From positions 1-64,000 of the forward strand of contig JAVEQI010000007.1 of NCBI GenBank assembly GCA_034007745.1: DNA of 64,000 nt. Direction: 5' to 3'. Positions 26,037 to 34,554 of the stretch are shown in pieces. The DNA comes from Desulforapulum sp034007745. Lineage in GTDB: Bacteria > Desulfobacterota > Desulfobacteria > Desulfobacterales > Desulfobacteraceae. The number at the start of each line of letters is the position of its first letter. Within the stretch, counting starts at the first letter, position 1. Made by a program: the position numbers and the translations under genes. The notes beneath the pieces are model-generated. The model did not search any database. It was not told where the DNA came from and saw only the letters and a program-made list of their open reading frames with translations.

Positions 26037-26052
26037 CTTGTTGCGCAACAAG
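26037..26052. promoter_or_regulatory. Perfect 16-bp palindrome, candidate activator-binding site
   Basis: CTTGTTGCGCAACAAG is a perfect palindrome about 200 bp upstream of the predicted sigma-54 start site. Partial copies of its TTGCAACA half occur at about 25985-25993 and 26064-26072. The position suits an upstream activating sequence for the adjacent activator. Confidence 0.6.
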
Positions 26053-26109
26053 ATGAAACACGCCTGCAACACCCAAGTCAAGGAGAGCTGGATTCAAAGG
26101 AGACAGGAT

Positions 26110-27831
26110 TTAAGATGAGATTTTAAGTTTTTTCATCTTGCGCCACAGGGTGGTCCGGTCAATACCCAGGAGATTTGCGGTTCTTTCCCTGTGCCAACCA
26201 TTGGCCTCAAGCACATCAAGAATCTGCCTGCGTTCCCGCTCTGTTCCAGACATCCTTTTTGTTGTTGATCCCCCATCAAGATTCCCACTCGCCTTTACCG
26301 CCGAACGCTCAAGGATGTAGACCGGCAGATGGCAGGACCGGATCACCTCTTCCTGGCATAAAATAATGGCGTGTTCGATGATATTCTCAAGCTCCCGGAT
26401 ATTTCCAGGATAGCTGTAGTTCAGGAGGATCTCCATGGCTGTTGCGCAGATGTCCGGTGAAGGTTTTTTCATGATCCCGGCCTGCTTTCGCATGAGATGG
26501 CGAATCAAAAGGGGAAGATCCCCCTGTCGATCCTTTAATGGGGGCAGTTCTATCCTCAGCACGTTGAGTCGATAAAAGAGGTCCTCCCGGAAAAGTTTTT
26601 CAGCAACCAAGGATTCAAGCTTTCGATTGGTTGCCGAGATGATCCTGACATCCACGTGCTGGGTCTTTATGCTGCCAAGGGGGTAAAACTCACGATCCTC
26701 CAGCACCCGCAGGAGCTTTGCCTGGAGGGAGAGGGGCAGATCCCCTATCTCGTCAAGAAATATAGTGCCTGTGTCGGCCTCGCAGAACCTTCCGGGCTTG
26801 TCCCTGTCGGCCCCGGTAAAGGCCCCCCTGGCATAGCCGAAAATTTCAGACTCAAGCAGGTTGTCCGGAATGGCGGCGCAGTTGACCTTTACAAATGGTC
26901 GTTCGCTTCTTTTACTCTCCGAATGAATGATTTTGGCCAGGAGATCCTTGCCGGTTCCTGTTGATCCTTCGATGAGCAAAGTGGATTCAGTTTTCGCCAC
27001 CACCCTGACCATGTCAAAGATCCGCTGCATGGCAGGGTCTTTTCCTATCATGTGGTGAAACCTGTATCGTCCCTTGATCGCCTGGTCAAGCTGGTGCACC
27101 AGCGTCATATCCTGGAAGGCTGCAAGGGCACCAACAATGCCGCCATGGTCGTTGAGCAGCGGAATATAATCTGCGCTCACGGGAATATTTTCACCCTGGA
27201 AGCTAATCAGCTCCCCCCGCACGGCCGTTGCCGGGACCATCTCTTTAAGTACCTGACGAATTACAGTGCAGCTTTTTTCCCCATCCCCGGGGAAAAGGGC
27301 AGTACACTCCTTACCCAGAAGATTCATGCGGTTGAAACCCGATACTTTTTCAGCGGCCCGGTTGAAAAAGGTGATTAGCCCGCCCCGATTAACGGTAAAA
27401 ATCCCCATATTCAAGCTGTCCAGGATGATCTTGAGACTCTGCTCCTCATAGTGGATGCGGTTTACAAGCTCACTGAACGGCGAATGGTCCTGGAGCACGG
27501 TGATGCACCCCTGCACCCTTCCTTCAGCATCGAGAAGGGGAGCCCCAACCCTTGTTACCCGGTGTTTCTCATCGGCCTCGTCCAGAAACTCCACGTCCAT
27601 GTCCCTGACTTCGCTACCGGTTGGATCATGGAAGGGACAGGTGGAAAAACAGGGCAGCCCGCAGAAGATCTCCTGGCAGTCGCCCCCAAGAATCTCATCC
27701 TGTTCAAGCCCCAGAAGAGTTCTGGCGCTGATATTGCTCTGCCTGATCTTCCGATTGGTGTCCACCAGGACCACTCCGATATTGAAATGATCGAGAATCC
27801 TCAGCCACTGGTCATAGAGGGCAAGCCCCAT
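26110..27831 (-). CDS. Sigma-54-dependent activator with two PAS domains (PAS-PAS-AAA+-Fis HTH)
   Basis: A 573-residue enhancer-binding protein. Two PAS sensor domains occupy about residues 10-115 and 130-245. The AAA+ domain carries Walker A GSTGTGKD near 288, the sigma-54 contact loop GAFTGA near 338, and Walker B GTIFLDEIGD. A Fis-type helix-turn-helix (ERTANLLGIDRTTLWRKM) ends the protein. The first PAS region has a CFSTCPFHD cysteine motif, so a redox or metal cofactor is possible. There is no receiver domain, so the signal is sensed directly. I chose the ATG at 27831 (AGGAG upstream) over a GTG six nt earlier. It most likely activates the Hdr operon promoter. Confidence 0.92.
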   Translation of the reverse strand: MGLALYDQWLRILDHFNIGVVLVDTNRKIRQSNISARTLLGLEQDEILGGDCQEIFCGLPCFSTCPFHDPTGSEVRDMDVEFLDEADEKHRVTRVGAPLLDAEGRVQGCITVLQDHSPFSELVNRIHYEEQSLKIILDSLNMGIFTVNRGGLITFFNRAAEKVSGFNRMNLLGKECTALFPGDGEKSCTVIRQVLKEMVPATAVRGELISFQGENIPVSADYIPLLNDHGGIVGALAAFQDMTLVHQLDQAIKGRYRFHHMIGKDPAMQRIFDMVRVVAKTESTLLIEGSTGTGKDLLAKIIHSESKRSERPFVKVNCAAIPDNLLESEIFGYARGAFTGADRDKPGRFCEADTGTIFLDEIGDLPLSLQAKLLRVLEDREFYPLGSIKTQHVDVRIISATNRKLESLVAEKLFREDLFYRLNVLRIELPPLKDRQGDLPLLIRHLMRKQAGIMKKPSPDICATAMEILLNYSYPGNIRELENIIEHAIILCQEEVIRSCHLPVYILERSAVKASGNLDGGSTTKRMSGTERERRQILDVLEANGWHRERTANLLGIDRTTLWRKMKKLKISS

Positions 27832-27895
27832 ACTCACTCCTGTGTTTTGGATAGCATCACCATTGATGGCCTAACTGACGAATGCATCGATTAGT

Positions 27896-28141
27896 TTACA
27901 GATCTTCTCCATGAGTCCATAACTCATGTTCACTGATATCAATATCGCTATTCCAAACAACTGCATAACCACCTGCATCCACCTGAACAGCTTTGAAAAA
28001 AGCCTGGTTCTTAAGTAAAGAAAACATTTCCTTATTTAATAATGGACGTATGTCGTATTTCTTTTTTTGACTATTATCGAATTCAACCAAAAGCGTATGG
28101 CTATCAATCGCCCTTGCTGATTTTATTCTGGGATGTTTCAT
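27896..28141 (-). CDS. DUF2442 domain protein
   Basis: An 81-residue protein of the DUF2442 family, small proteins often encoded beside DUF4160 genes. The pattern of a C-terminal segment with a Trp followed by DIDISEHELW is typical. It starts 4 nt after the DUF4160 gene ends, so the two are translationally linked. Such pairs have been suspected of being toxin-antitoxin-like, but no activity can be deduced here. Its 3' side faces the sigma-54 activator gene. Confidence 0.85.
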   Translation of the reverse strand: MKHPRIKSARAIDSHTLLVEFDNSQKKKYDIRPLLNKEMFSLLKNQAFFKAVQVDAGGYAVVWNSDIDISEHELWTHGEDL

Positions 28142-28145
28142 TTTT

Positions 28146-28394
28146 TTACTCCAAAGGTGGCAACTTTTTAAATTTTTGGTTAATCCATATATCTTTAAGG
28201 TCAGATTGATATATCGTTGCCCATTCGGTTATCAACTTCTTTGCTCGGTTTGGCATATCCCCCTCTATCATCGAAAGATCATCAATGCTGAACAACCCAA
28301 CATGCTCCCCGTATATGGCATGGAAATGGGGAGGTGGGTGATCTCCAAAGAATAGCTTTATGATAATTCCGTAAAACCTTGCTATTTCTGGCAT
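28146..28394 (-). CDS. DUF4160 domain protein
   Basis: An 82-residue DUF4160 protein. The hallmark HPPPHFHAIYGEH (near residue 18) is clear; it is His-rich and could bind metal or nucleotide. The gene lies between a HicB-like fragment upstream and DUF2442 downstream. The start ATG falls about 20 nt after the amber codon of the HicB-like frame. Confidence 0.87.
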   Translation of the reverse strand: MPEIARFYGIIIKLFFGDHPPPHFHAIYGEHVGLFSIDDLSMIEGDMPNRAKKLITEWATIYQSDLKDIWINQKFKKLPPLE

Positions 28395-28413
28395 TTGATT
28401 CCTCCATGTATCC

Positions 28414-28542
28414 CTAAATTGCGTCTGCTATATTTGCCAGGGCTTCATCTTCATTTTCTCCCTGGGACCAGCACCCAGGGAGTCTGGGAACAAAAACACT
28501 GAATCCCTCGTCTGTTTTTTTTAATGCTACTTTGAATTTCAT
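28414..28542 (-). pseudogene. HicB-like antitoxin fragment ending at an amber codon
   Basis: A 42-codon frame with AGGAGAATT before the ATG. MKFKVALKK, then EGFSVFVPRLPGCWSQGE, then a segment ending NIADAI, matches the N-terminal half of HicB antitoxins. Family members continue with about 20-30 more residues, and here the frame after TAG reads GYMEES, as an intact HicB would. The TAG replaces what is usually Gln or Glu, which suggests a point nonsense mutation. No HicA partner is visible; DUF4160 follows instead. It could also be a naturally short protein. Confidence 0.6.
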
Positions 28543-28545
28543 ATC

Positions 28546-28899
28546 ATTAATTCTCCTTGTCCTAACAGTTACTATAAAAATTTCACCCTTAAAAACTCCG
28601 TCAAAATTACATTTCTAACACTTGCCAGACCTCTTGAATGAATCTTTTTTGCTACCTTGGCCAACTAACTCANNNNNNNNNNNNNNNNNNNNNNNNNNNN
28701 NNNNNNNNNNNNNNNNNNNNNNNNNNNNNNNNNNNNNNNNNNNNNNNNNNNNNNNNNNNNNNNNNNNNNNNNATTAATTCTCCTTGTCCTAACAGTTACT
28801 ATAAAAATTTCACCCTTAAAAACTCCGTCAAAATTACATTTCTAACACTTGCCAGACCTCTTGAATGAATCTTTTTTGCTACCTTGGCCAACTAACTCA
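28546..28899. other. False scaffold gap flanked by a 127-nt exact duplicate
   Basis: 100 Ns (28673-28772) are flanked by identical 127-nt blocks, 28546-28672 and 28773-28899. The duplicate length equals a common assembly k-mer, so the two contigs simply overlap and the true sequence has one copy and no gap. Confidence 0.92.
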
Positions 28900-29209
28900 T
28901 ACACATAGGCCGTTTGACTGTCGATTGGGTTAATCACCGCCTAAAAGCGTTTGCCTGCAGCTCGGCATGTCTGAACATAGAAAAGATATCATAAGGAACC
29001 GTTCAGAAGCAACTATAAGGGATAAATGTACCAACGGCAAAAGAACAAACCACAAATGGTTCGTATATAGATCATAAGGACATCTTATGATCTACATGCA
29101 AACCAAAGGAAAGGATATAATAAAGTCCATCACACGCACCTACTATTGGACCTTTAATGCGTGAGCAACAGAATGTGTGGGGTATAGTGTGGAGAACAAA
29201 AAAAGGTAC
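28900..29209. other. Intergenic region with an 11-bp inverted repeat
   Basis: No coding region is supported here. An inverted repeat at 29068-29094 (TAGATCATAAG, loop GACAT, CTTATGATCTA) could be a hairpin or a protein-binding site; there is no U-tract. It lies downstream of the tRNA transcript's terminator. Confidence 0.55.
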
Positions 29210-29243
29210 AAAAAAAAGCACTCACGATTTACTCGTAAGTGCT
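29210..29243 (-). terminator. Rho-independent terminator of the tRNA transcript
   Basis: On the minus strand an AGCACTTACGA / TCGTGAGTGCT stem with a GTAAA loop is followed by a run of eight Ts. It begins about 10 nt after the CCA end of tRNA-Cys. Confidence 0.88.
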
Positions 29244-29252
29244 ATATTTTTT

Positions 29253-29327
29253 TGGAGGCGGCTTCCAGATTTGAACTGGAGAATAACGGCTTTGCAGGCC
29301 GTCGCCTTACCACTTGGCCAAGCCGCC
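29253..29327 (-). tRNA. tRNA-Cys (GCA), CCA encoded
   Basis: The minus strand gives a full cloverleaf starting GGCGGCTTGGCCAAGTGG, with a GCA anticodon in the CCTGCAAAG loop, the TTCAAAT T-loop, and an encoded 3' CCA. The acceptor arms GGCGGCT and AGCCGCC pair. It is co-transcribed with tRNA-Gly, 5 nt upstream. Confidence 0.97.
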
Positions 29328-29332
29328 TTTTT

Positions 29333-29407
29333 TGGAGCGGGAAACGGGATTTGAACCCGCGACTTCGACCTTGGCAAGGTCGCACTCTACCACTGAGTTA
29401 TTCCCGC
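29333..29407 (-). tRNA. tRNA-Gly (GCC), CCA encoded
   Basis: The minus strand starts GCGGGAATAACTCAGTGG, with a GCC anticodon in the CTTGCCAAG loop, a TTTGAATC T-loop, acceptor GCGGGAA/TTCCCGC, and an encoded CCA. It lies downstream of pgsA. Confidence 0.97.
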
Positions 29408-29492
29408 CGAACACTGAAATAATTCAGCGTCACAACAAGTAGGGTTTATACCCCTATAGCCAGGGATTGTCAACCCATAAATCTAAAAGAAT

Positions 29493-30161
29493 CTAAAAGG
29501 AGATCAGTTTTCTGAACCGAACAAAGTAATCCGCCCCGGACCAGAGGGTAAAGACCAGTGCGCCATAAAGGAGAACCGTTCCGATGGCGTGGAAATCAAT
29601 CCCAAGATAGGGATAATGGATCAGAAGCGGAATGATGCAGGCAATCTGAAAGCCTGTCTTGTACTTGCCAAGCCAGGAGGCTGCCACATCCTCTCCCTTT
29701 TCCATGATGACGCACCTCAGTCCTGTGACGGCAAGCTCCCTGCCGATGATCGCACAGACGATCCAGGCAGGAACGTAACCAAGGGAGGTCAGCATTATGA
29801 ATGCCGACGAAACCAGAAATTTATCGGCCAGTGGGTCAAGAATCTTTCCAAGGGTTGAAACAAGCCCCAGTTTTCTTGCCAGATAGCCGTCCAGGTAATC
29901 GGTGATGGCTGCAATGGAAAAGACAAGGGCTGCAAAAAATGCCGTCAATCTCCCCGGATACATTAAAAGTACCACAAGGATGGGGGTGGCAGCAATCCGC
30001 AGCAGGGTCAAAAAATTGGGGTTGAGAACAATTTTTACAAGTTTTTCCCGCCAGGGTTTTGTGATGACCAGGAATCTGTCTTTCAATCGCCCCAGGATGC
30101 TGGTGAGTCTGCCTATAGTCTGCCCCATGGCGTTCTTGAATCTTTTCAACCTGGTATCCAT
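29493..30161 (-). CDS. pgsA: CDP-diacylglycerol--glycerol-3-phosphate 3-phosphatidyltransferase
   Basis: A 222-residue membrane enzyme that commits CDP-diacylglycerol to phosphatidylglycerol and cardiolipin synthesis. The CDP-alcohol phosphotransferase signature D-x2-DG-x2-AR-x8-G-x3-D-x3-D is complete (DYLDGYLAR then GKILDPLADK near residues 92-115). About five membrane segments are visible. It has roughly 40 extra N-terminal residues, basic and amphipathic, compared with E. coli PgsA. It follows the transaldolase gene after a repeat A array and precedes the two tRNA genes. Confidence 0.94.
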   Translation of the reverse strand: MDTRLKRFKNAMGQTIGRLTSILGRLKDRFLVITKPWREKLVKIVLNPNFLTLLRIAATPILVVLLMYPGRLTAFFAALVFSIAAITDYLDGYLARKLGLVSTLGKILDPLADKFLVSSAFIMLTSLGYVPAWIVCAIIGRELAVTGLRCVIMEKGEDVAASWLGKYKTGFQIACIIPLLIHYPYLGIDFHAIGTVLLYGALVFTLWSGADYFVRFRKLISF

Positions 30162-30235
30162 GTTCTTTTCCCCTGTTATTTTACCCTGCTACTCGATGAT
30201 TCTCCAAGGCAATTCTTGAATTGCCCTTATATCTC

Positions 30236-30283
30236 GACCTATTAGCTATTAGTTAAGGGCCAACAGCTAACGGCTAAAAGCTA
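30236..30283. repeat. Heptamer repeat A, copy 4
   Basis: Units TATTAGC/TATTAGT, then CAACAGC, TAACGGC and TAAAAGC. The TAG stop of the transaldolase gene (30281-30283) is the last base triplet of the array. A separate 8-bp palindrome (GGCAATTC/GAATTGCC) lies at 30208-30225, between this array and pgsA. Confidence 0.8.
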
Positions 30284-30928
30284 CTTCACTTCCTTTTTCT
30301 TCCAATCAGCAAGAAACGATTCAATACCCTTGTCTGTCAGGGGATGGGACGCAAGGGCGCTCAGCACCTTGTAGGGAATGGTGGCGATGTCAGCACCGAT
30401 CAGGGCGGAGCTCAGCACATGGAGAGGATTTCTAACGCTTGCCACGATGATCTGGGTGTCAAACATGTAGTTTGAGTAAATCTCGGCAATCTCCTCGATC
30501 AGGTTCATGCCGTCAATGGCAAGATCATCGATTCTTCCTACAAAGGGGCTTGCATAGGTGGCACCGGCCTTGGCCGCCATCAACGCCTGGTTTGCCGAAA
30601 AGATAAGGGTTACGTTGGTCTTGATCCCTTCGTCGGTCAGGGTGCGGACGGCCTTGAGCCCGTCAACGGTCATGGGGATTTTAACCACAATATTACCGGC
30701 GATCTTTGCAAGTTCCCTTGCCTCTTTCACCATGCCGTCATAATCAAGGCTGATAACCTCGGCGCTGACCGGTCCCTCGACAATCGAACAGATCTCCCGG
30801 ATGATATCGGTGAATTCGCCCGCTTCCCTTGCTATGAGCGACGGATTGGTCGTGACACCGTCAACCATGCCCATGGCATTTGCGTCCTTTATCTCGTCAA
30901 TGTTAGCCGTATCTATAAAAAACTTCAT
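30281..30928 (-). CDS. tal: Transaldolase, small TalC/FSA subfamily
   Basis: A 215-residue (beta/alpha)8 aldolase of the short transaldolase/fructose-6-phosphate aldolase group. VTTNPSL (near residue 25), the Schiff-base lysine in VVKIPMT (near 83), and SPFVGRIDD (near 126) are all present. Phe in SPFVGR, rather than the Tyr of FsaA, favours transaldolase activity, moving a dihydroxyacetone unit in the non-oxidative pentose phosphate pathway. The ATG overlaps the folK stop by 4 nt, and the stop lies in repeat A. Confidence 0.9.
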   Translation of the reverse strand: MKFFIDTANIDEIKDANAMGMVDGVTTNPSLIAREAGEFTDIIREICSIVEGPVSAEVISLDYDGMVKEARELAKIAGNIVVKIPMTVDGLKAVRTLTDEGIKTNVTLIFSANQALMAAKAGATYASPFVGRIDDLAIDGMNLIEEIAEIYSNYMFDTQIIVASVRNPLHVLSSALIGADIATIPYKVLSALASHPLTDKGIESFLADWKKKEVK

Positions 30929-31443
30929 CCTGCGTCTCCTTTGGTATAAACCTCGACCTCCTGGCCGGGGTCATTTTCTATTTGCTGTAAAAGTTGTTCC
31001 ATGTTTTTACCCAATGTCGGGTGTACAACGCCAGATGCTATATCACACAGGGGCTTCAATACAAAGCACCTTTTGTGCATCCTAGGGTGGGGAATAACGA
31101 GAGCATCGGTATTGATGACTTCTCCCCCGTATAGAACGATATCAAGGTCAACAATCCTGGGCCCGAACCTCACATCTTTTTTCCCCTGGCCCATAAGCCC
31201 CTCGATCTTCTTTAAGTGACCCATGAGCGTAAAGGGGTCAAGGCCGGTTTCTATTCTCAAGGCTCCATTTACGAACCATGCCTGGTCGAGGAAATCAACA
31301 GGTTCGGTTCTATAAAAGCTGGAAACCGCCAGGACCCGGGTATGGTCAAGCCCGTCGACCATTTTCTTTGCCCTGGTGCAGTTGTCGTACTTTTCGCCTA
31401 AATTTGAGCCAATGGAAAGATATGCAATGGTCATGGGATTCAC
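30925..31443 (-). CDS. folK: 2-amino-4-hydroxy-6-hydroxymethyldihydropteridine pyrophosphokinase
   Basis: A 172-residue HPPK that activates the pterin for folate synthesis; folate is also the C1 carrier of the Wood-Ljungdahl route used by many sulfate reducers. The opening YLSIGSNLGEK, FYRTEP near 44, RFGPRIVDLDIVLYG near 92, and IPHPRM near 117 are HPPK signatures. Two in-frame ATGs (31443 and 31434) are possible; the first overlaps the lipoprotein stop (ATGA). It ends with an ATGA overlap into the transaldolase gene. Confidence 0.95.
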   Translation of the reverse strand: MNPMTIAYLSIGSNLGEKYDNCTRAKKMVDGLDHTRVLAVSSFYRTEPVDFLDQAWFVNGALRIETGLDPFTLMGHLKKIEGLMGQGKKDVRFGPRIVDLDIVLYGGEVINTDALVIPHPRMHKRCFVLKPLCDIASGVVHPTLGKNMEQLLQQIENDPGQEVEVYTKGDAG

Positions 31444-31874
31444 TGACCAGGTTCCACGTGAACGGTATTTGAAGAATCGCTCAACACACCGGAATCTGTA
31501 TAGGCCCTGATGCGAAAATAGTGTTTTTTACCGGGTTCTGTTTCAACTGTGAACTCAAAGGTTCTGGCATCGACCCTGGCAAGGGGAATAAACCGCAGGG
31601 GACAACCCTCGCAATCGTCCTCCAAAGTTGCAAGGTCGATCTCAAATCCGACTGCTTCAGGTGCTTCTTTTTTTTTCGAATGGAGCCAGGTAAGGGTTGC
31701 CATGGTTCCCCCATTGGTTTCATCAACGGCCAATTCCAGGTTGGAGGGAGCCGCAATGGTAGCCTGAATCGGCGGAAGGGGGGGCGCTTTTTTGCCGCAC
31801 CCGAATCCAGTTACCCCCAGGAGCAAGATGGCAAGACAAAAAGCTCTTACAAGATTTTTTGAAGATGGACTCAT
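31440..31874 (-). CDS. Small lipoprotein with a fibronectin type III-like domain
   Basis: A 144-residue secreted protein. Residues 1-26 form a lipoprotein signal ending in the lipobox GFGC, followed by GKKAPPLPP, a Pro-rich start also found in LptM/YifL-like lipoproteins. The remainder (about 40-140) resembles a fibronectin type III fold, ending with the HYFRIRAYTDSG strand pattern. The function is unknown. The gene overlaps argH (ATGA) upstream and folK (ATGA) downstream, so it is translated with the arginine genes, a linkage seen in other deltaproteobacteria. Confidence 0.8.
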   Translation of the reverse strand: MSPSSKNLVRAFCLAILLLGVTGFGCGKKAPPLPPIQATIAAPSNLELAVDETNGGTMATLTWLHSKKKEAPEAVGFEIDLATLEDDCEGCPLRFIPLARVDARTFEFTVETEPGKKHYFRIRAYTDSGVLSDSSNTVHVEPGQ

Positions 31875-33316
31875 CCTTCTCTTACCTCTGGCGCAGCAGT
31901 TCCGGCTTTCCCATTTATTTCGGGTGTTTCAGCCATCTTTTCATCAAGATCCCGGGTTGCCCGCTCAATTGCCCTTTGCACATTGTCGTAGGATGTGCCG
32001 CCATGGGTGACCCTTCTTGAAATCATGTGCTCGATGGAGAGGAACTCAAAGATATCGGACTCGATAACCTCTGAGAAGGTTTTAAACTCGTCCACCGTCA
32101 GGTTGTCAAGCTCCTTACCATTCTCAAGGGCAAAGGCCACGGCCCGTCCAGATATGGAATGGGCCTGCCTGAAAGTAATTCCTTTCAATACGAGGTAATC
32201 GGCAAGATCCGTGGCGTTGAGGAACCCCTTTTTTGCCGCCGCCAGCATAACACCCCTGTTCACCTCAATATTGGGCAGCATCCGGGTGTAGACATCGAGG
32301 CATGCCTTGAGCGTGTTGACAGTGTCAAACAGGGGCTCTTTATCCTCCTGCATGTCCCGGTTGTAGGCAAGGGGCAGGGATTTCATGAGGGTGATGATGG
32401 CCATGAGGTTACCCACCACCCTGGCGCTCTTGCCCCTTACAAGCTCTGCCACATCGGGATTTTTCTTCTGGGGCATAATGCTCGACCCGGTTGTAAAGGC
32501 GTCTGAGATGGTGATAAAGGAAAACTCGGACGAAGACCAGAGTACAAGCTCCTCAGATAACCTTGACATATGGATCATGGCAATGGATGCGGCCGCAATG
32601 AACTCCATGGCAAAGTCACGGTCAGACACCGAGTCCATGCTGTTGTCGGATACCTTTGAGAAGCCGAGCAACTCTCTCGTATACTCACGATCCAGGGGAA
32701 AGGTGGTGCCGGCAAGGGCCGCAGCCCCAAGGGGCATCACATCGGTCCGTTTGAGACAATCGGCCATGCGCTCATGGTCACGCTTGAACATCTCGTAATA
32801 GGCCATTAAATGATGGGCAAATAGCACGGGCTGGGCCCGTTGCAAATGGGTGTAACCTGGCATTACAACATCTTTATGCGCTGAAGCCATTTCCACGAGC
32901 ACCCCTTGAAGGGCCAGGATACGATGGCTGATTGCCTTGATTTCAGCCTTCAGATACATGCGGATGTCCAGGGCCACCTGGTCGTTACGGCTCCTTCCAG
33001 TGTGGAGTTTCCTTGCAACGGAACCTGCCTCATCACCCAGGGCGCTCTCCACATGCATGTGGATATCTTCCAGGGTGTCGGAGAACTCAAGCTCATCCCT
33101 GGCGATCTTTTTCTTTACCCGATCGAGCCCGGAAGCAAGGCTCGCCGCCTCATCCAGGGTGATGATTCCCACATGGGCAAGCATGGTCAAGTGGGCAATA
33201 CTTCCCTCTATGTCATAGGCGTAGAGTTCCCGGTCAACGTCAATGGATGAGGTGAAGCGCTCGACCATGGCATCTGTATCCTGGGTGAACCTGCCGTCCC
33301 ACGGCTTTTTTCCCAT
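31871..33316 (-). CDS. argH: Argininosuccinate lyase
   Basis: A 481-residue enzyme catalysing the last step of arginine synthesis, argininosuccinate to arginine and fumarate. The fumarase/aspartase superfamily signature GSSIMPQKKNPD is near residue 285, with TGRSRNDQVA near 114. I chose the ATG at 33316, one nt after the argG stop; a longer frame reaching 33493 lies inside argG and has no ribosome site of its own. A C-terminal extension after the usual end (DEKMAETPEINGKAG) is hydrophilic. It overlaps the downstream lipoprotein gene by 4 nt. Confidence 0.96.
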   Translation of the reverse strand: MGKKPWDGRFTQDTDAMVERFTSSIDVDRELYAYDIEGSIAHLTMLAHVGIITLDEAASLASGLDRVKKKIARDELEFSDTLEDIHMHVESALGDEAGSVARKLHTGRSRNDQVALDIRMYLKAEIKAISHRILALQGVLVEMASAHKDVVMPGYTHLQRAQPVLFAHHLMAYYEMFKRDHERMADCLKRTDVMPLGAAALAGTTFPLDREYTRELLGFSKVSDNSMDSVSDRDFAMEFIAAASIAMIHMSRLSEELVLWSSSEFSFITISDAFTTGSSIMPQKKNPDVAELVRGKSARVVGNLMAIITLMKSLPLAYNRDMQEDKEPLFDTVNTLKACLDVYTRMLPNIEVNRGVMLAAAKKGFLNATDLADYLVLKGITFRQAHSISGRAVAFALENGKELDNLTVDEFKTFSEVIESDIFEFLSIEHMISRRVTHGGTSYDNVQRAIERATRDLDEKMAETPEINGKAGTAAPEVREG

Positions 33317-33317
33317 G

Positions 33318-34544
33318 TTACACCCTTTTCCCGTGCTGCTGGATTTTTTCCCTGGCAAGCTTTCGGATTCTGAGACGAAGGGCGTTGAGGCGGATAAAAC
33401 CCTCGGCATCCTTTTGGGCGTAAACATCGTCATCTTCAAAGGTTGCAAAGGATTCGTCGTACAGGCTGTTGTCCGAACGCCGCCCCAGAACATAGCAATT
33501 CCCCTTGTAGAGCTTTAGCTTCACCGTCCCTGAGACGCTGATCTGGGTGTCGTCCACCATCCTCTGAAGAAGCTCCATTTCAGGAGAAAACCAGAACCCG
33601 TTGTAAATAAGCTCGGCATACTTTGGAATGAGAGAATCACGAAGGTGGGCCACCTCGCGATCAAGAGTGATGGATTCCATGTTCATATGGGCCATCCTCA
33701 GTATGGTACCGCCCGGGGTCTCGTATACGCCCCTTGATTTCATGCCGACGAATCGGTTTTCCACAAGGTCGATGCGGCCGATGCCGTTCCTGCCGCCAAG
33801 GGTGTTAAGTTCCTTGAAGAGGGTTGCAGGGGACATGGCCCGGCCGTTGATGGCCACGGGATCTCCGCTCTTAAAGTCGATGTCGATGATTTCTGGTTTA
33901 TCCGGGGCATCCTCCGGTCTGACTGACATGGTGTACATATCGTCCGTAGCAGCGGCCCAGGGGTCTTCCAGCACACCACCCTCGTAGCTTATGTGAAGCA
34001 TGTTCCGGTCTGTGCTGTAGGGTTTTTTCGGAGTCTGGGGCACGGGAATGCCGTGTTCGTCTGCGAACTGCATCAGCCGGGTCCTGGAGGTGAGATCCCA
34101 GTCCCGCCATGGGGCGATGATCTTGATGCCGGGATTAATGGCAAAATAGCTAAGCTCGAACCGCACCTGGTCGTTGCCCTTGCCCGTAGCACCGTGGCTC
34201 ACGGCGTCGGCCCCTTCTGCTGCGGCAATCTCGATCTGGCGCTTTGCAATCAAGGGCCTTGCAATGGCTGTCCCCAGGAGGTACTGACCCTCGTAGATGG
34301 CGTTGGCCCTGAAGGCCGGAAACACGTAATCCCGGATAAACTCTTCCCTCAGGTCTTCCACATAGGCCTTTACCGCCCCTGTCTTGAGGGCCTTTTCCTC
34401 AAGCCCGTCAAGCTCCTCCTCCTGGCCGAGATCCGCCGTAAGGGTCACAACCTCACATTCATAAGTCTCAATCAGCCACTTCAGAATCACGGAAGTATCA
34501 AGCCCACCGGAATATGCAAGAACAACTTTTTTTATATCACTCAT
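33318..34544 (-). CDS. argG: Argininosuccinate synthase
   Basis: A 408-residue ATP-dependent ligase joining citrulline and aspartate. The N-type ATP pyrophosphatase P-loop AYSGGLDTS is at residue 10, and SHGATGKGNDQVRFE near 116 is the second signature. Length and ends are normal for the family. The start has a weak ribosome site (AAGGATATA). It lies 10 nt after argF and directly before argH in the argBDFGH order. Confidence 0.97.
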   Translation of the reverse strand: MSDIKKVVLAYSGGLDTSVILKWLIETYECEVVTLTADLGQEEELDGLEEKALKTGAVKAYVEDLREEFIRDYVFPAFRANAIYEGQYLLGTAIARPLIAKRQIEIAAAEGADAVSHGATGKGNDQVRFELSYFAINPGIKIIAPWRDWDLTSRTRLMQFADEHGIPVPQTPKKPYSTDRNMLHISYEGGVLEDPWAAATDDMYTMSVRPEDAPDKPEIIDIDFKSGDPVAINGRAMSPATLFKELNTLGGRNGIGRIDLVENRFVGMKSRGVYETPGGTILRMAHMNMESITLDREVAHLRDSLIPKYAELIYNGFWFSPEMELLQRMVDDTQISVSGTVKLKLYKGNCYVLGRRSDNSLYDESFATFEDDDVYAQKDAEGFIRLNALRLRIRKLAREKIQQHGKRV

Positions 34545-34554
34545 AAATATATCC

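Noticed and set aside
26037..26052. 16-bp palindrome as a terminator of the activator gene
   Set aside because: It lies downstream of the activator stop but has no T-run on the minus strand; half-site copies nearby suit a binding site better.
29068..29094. Inverted repeat as a CRISPR or attachment site
   Set aside because: Single copy, no spacers, no integrase next to it; the nearby tRNA genes are intact with no duplicated 3' end.
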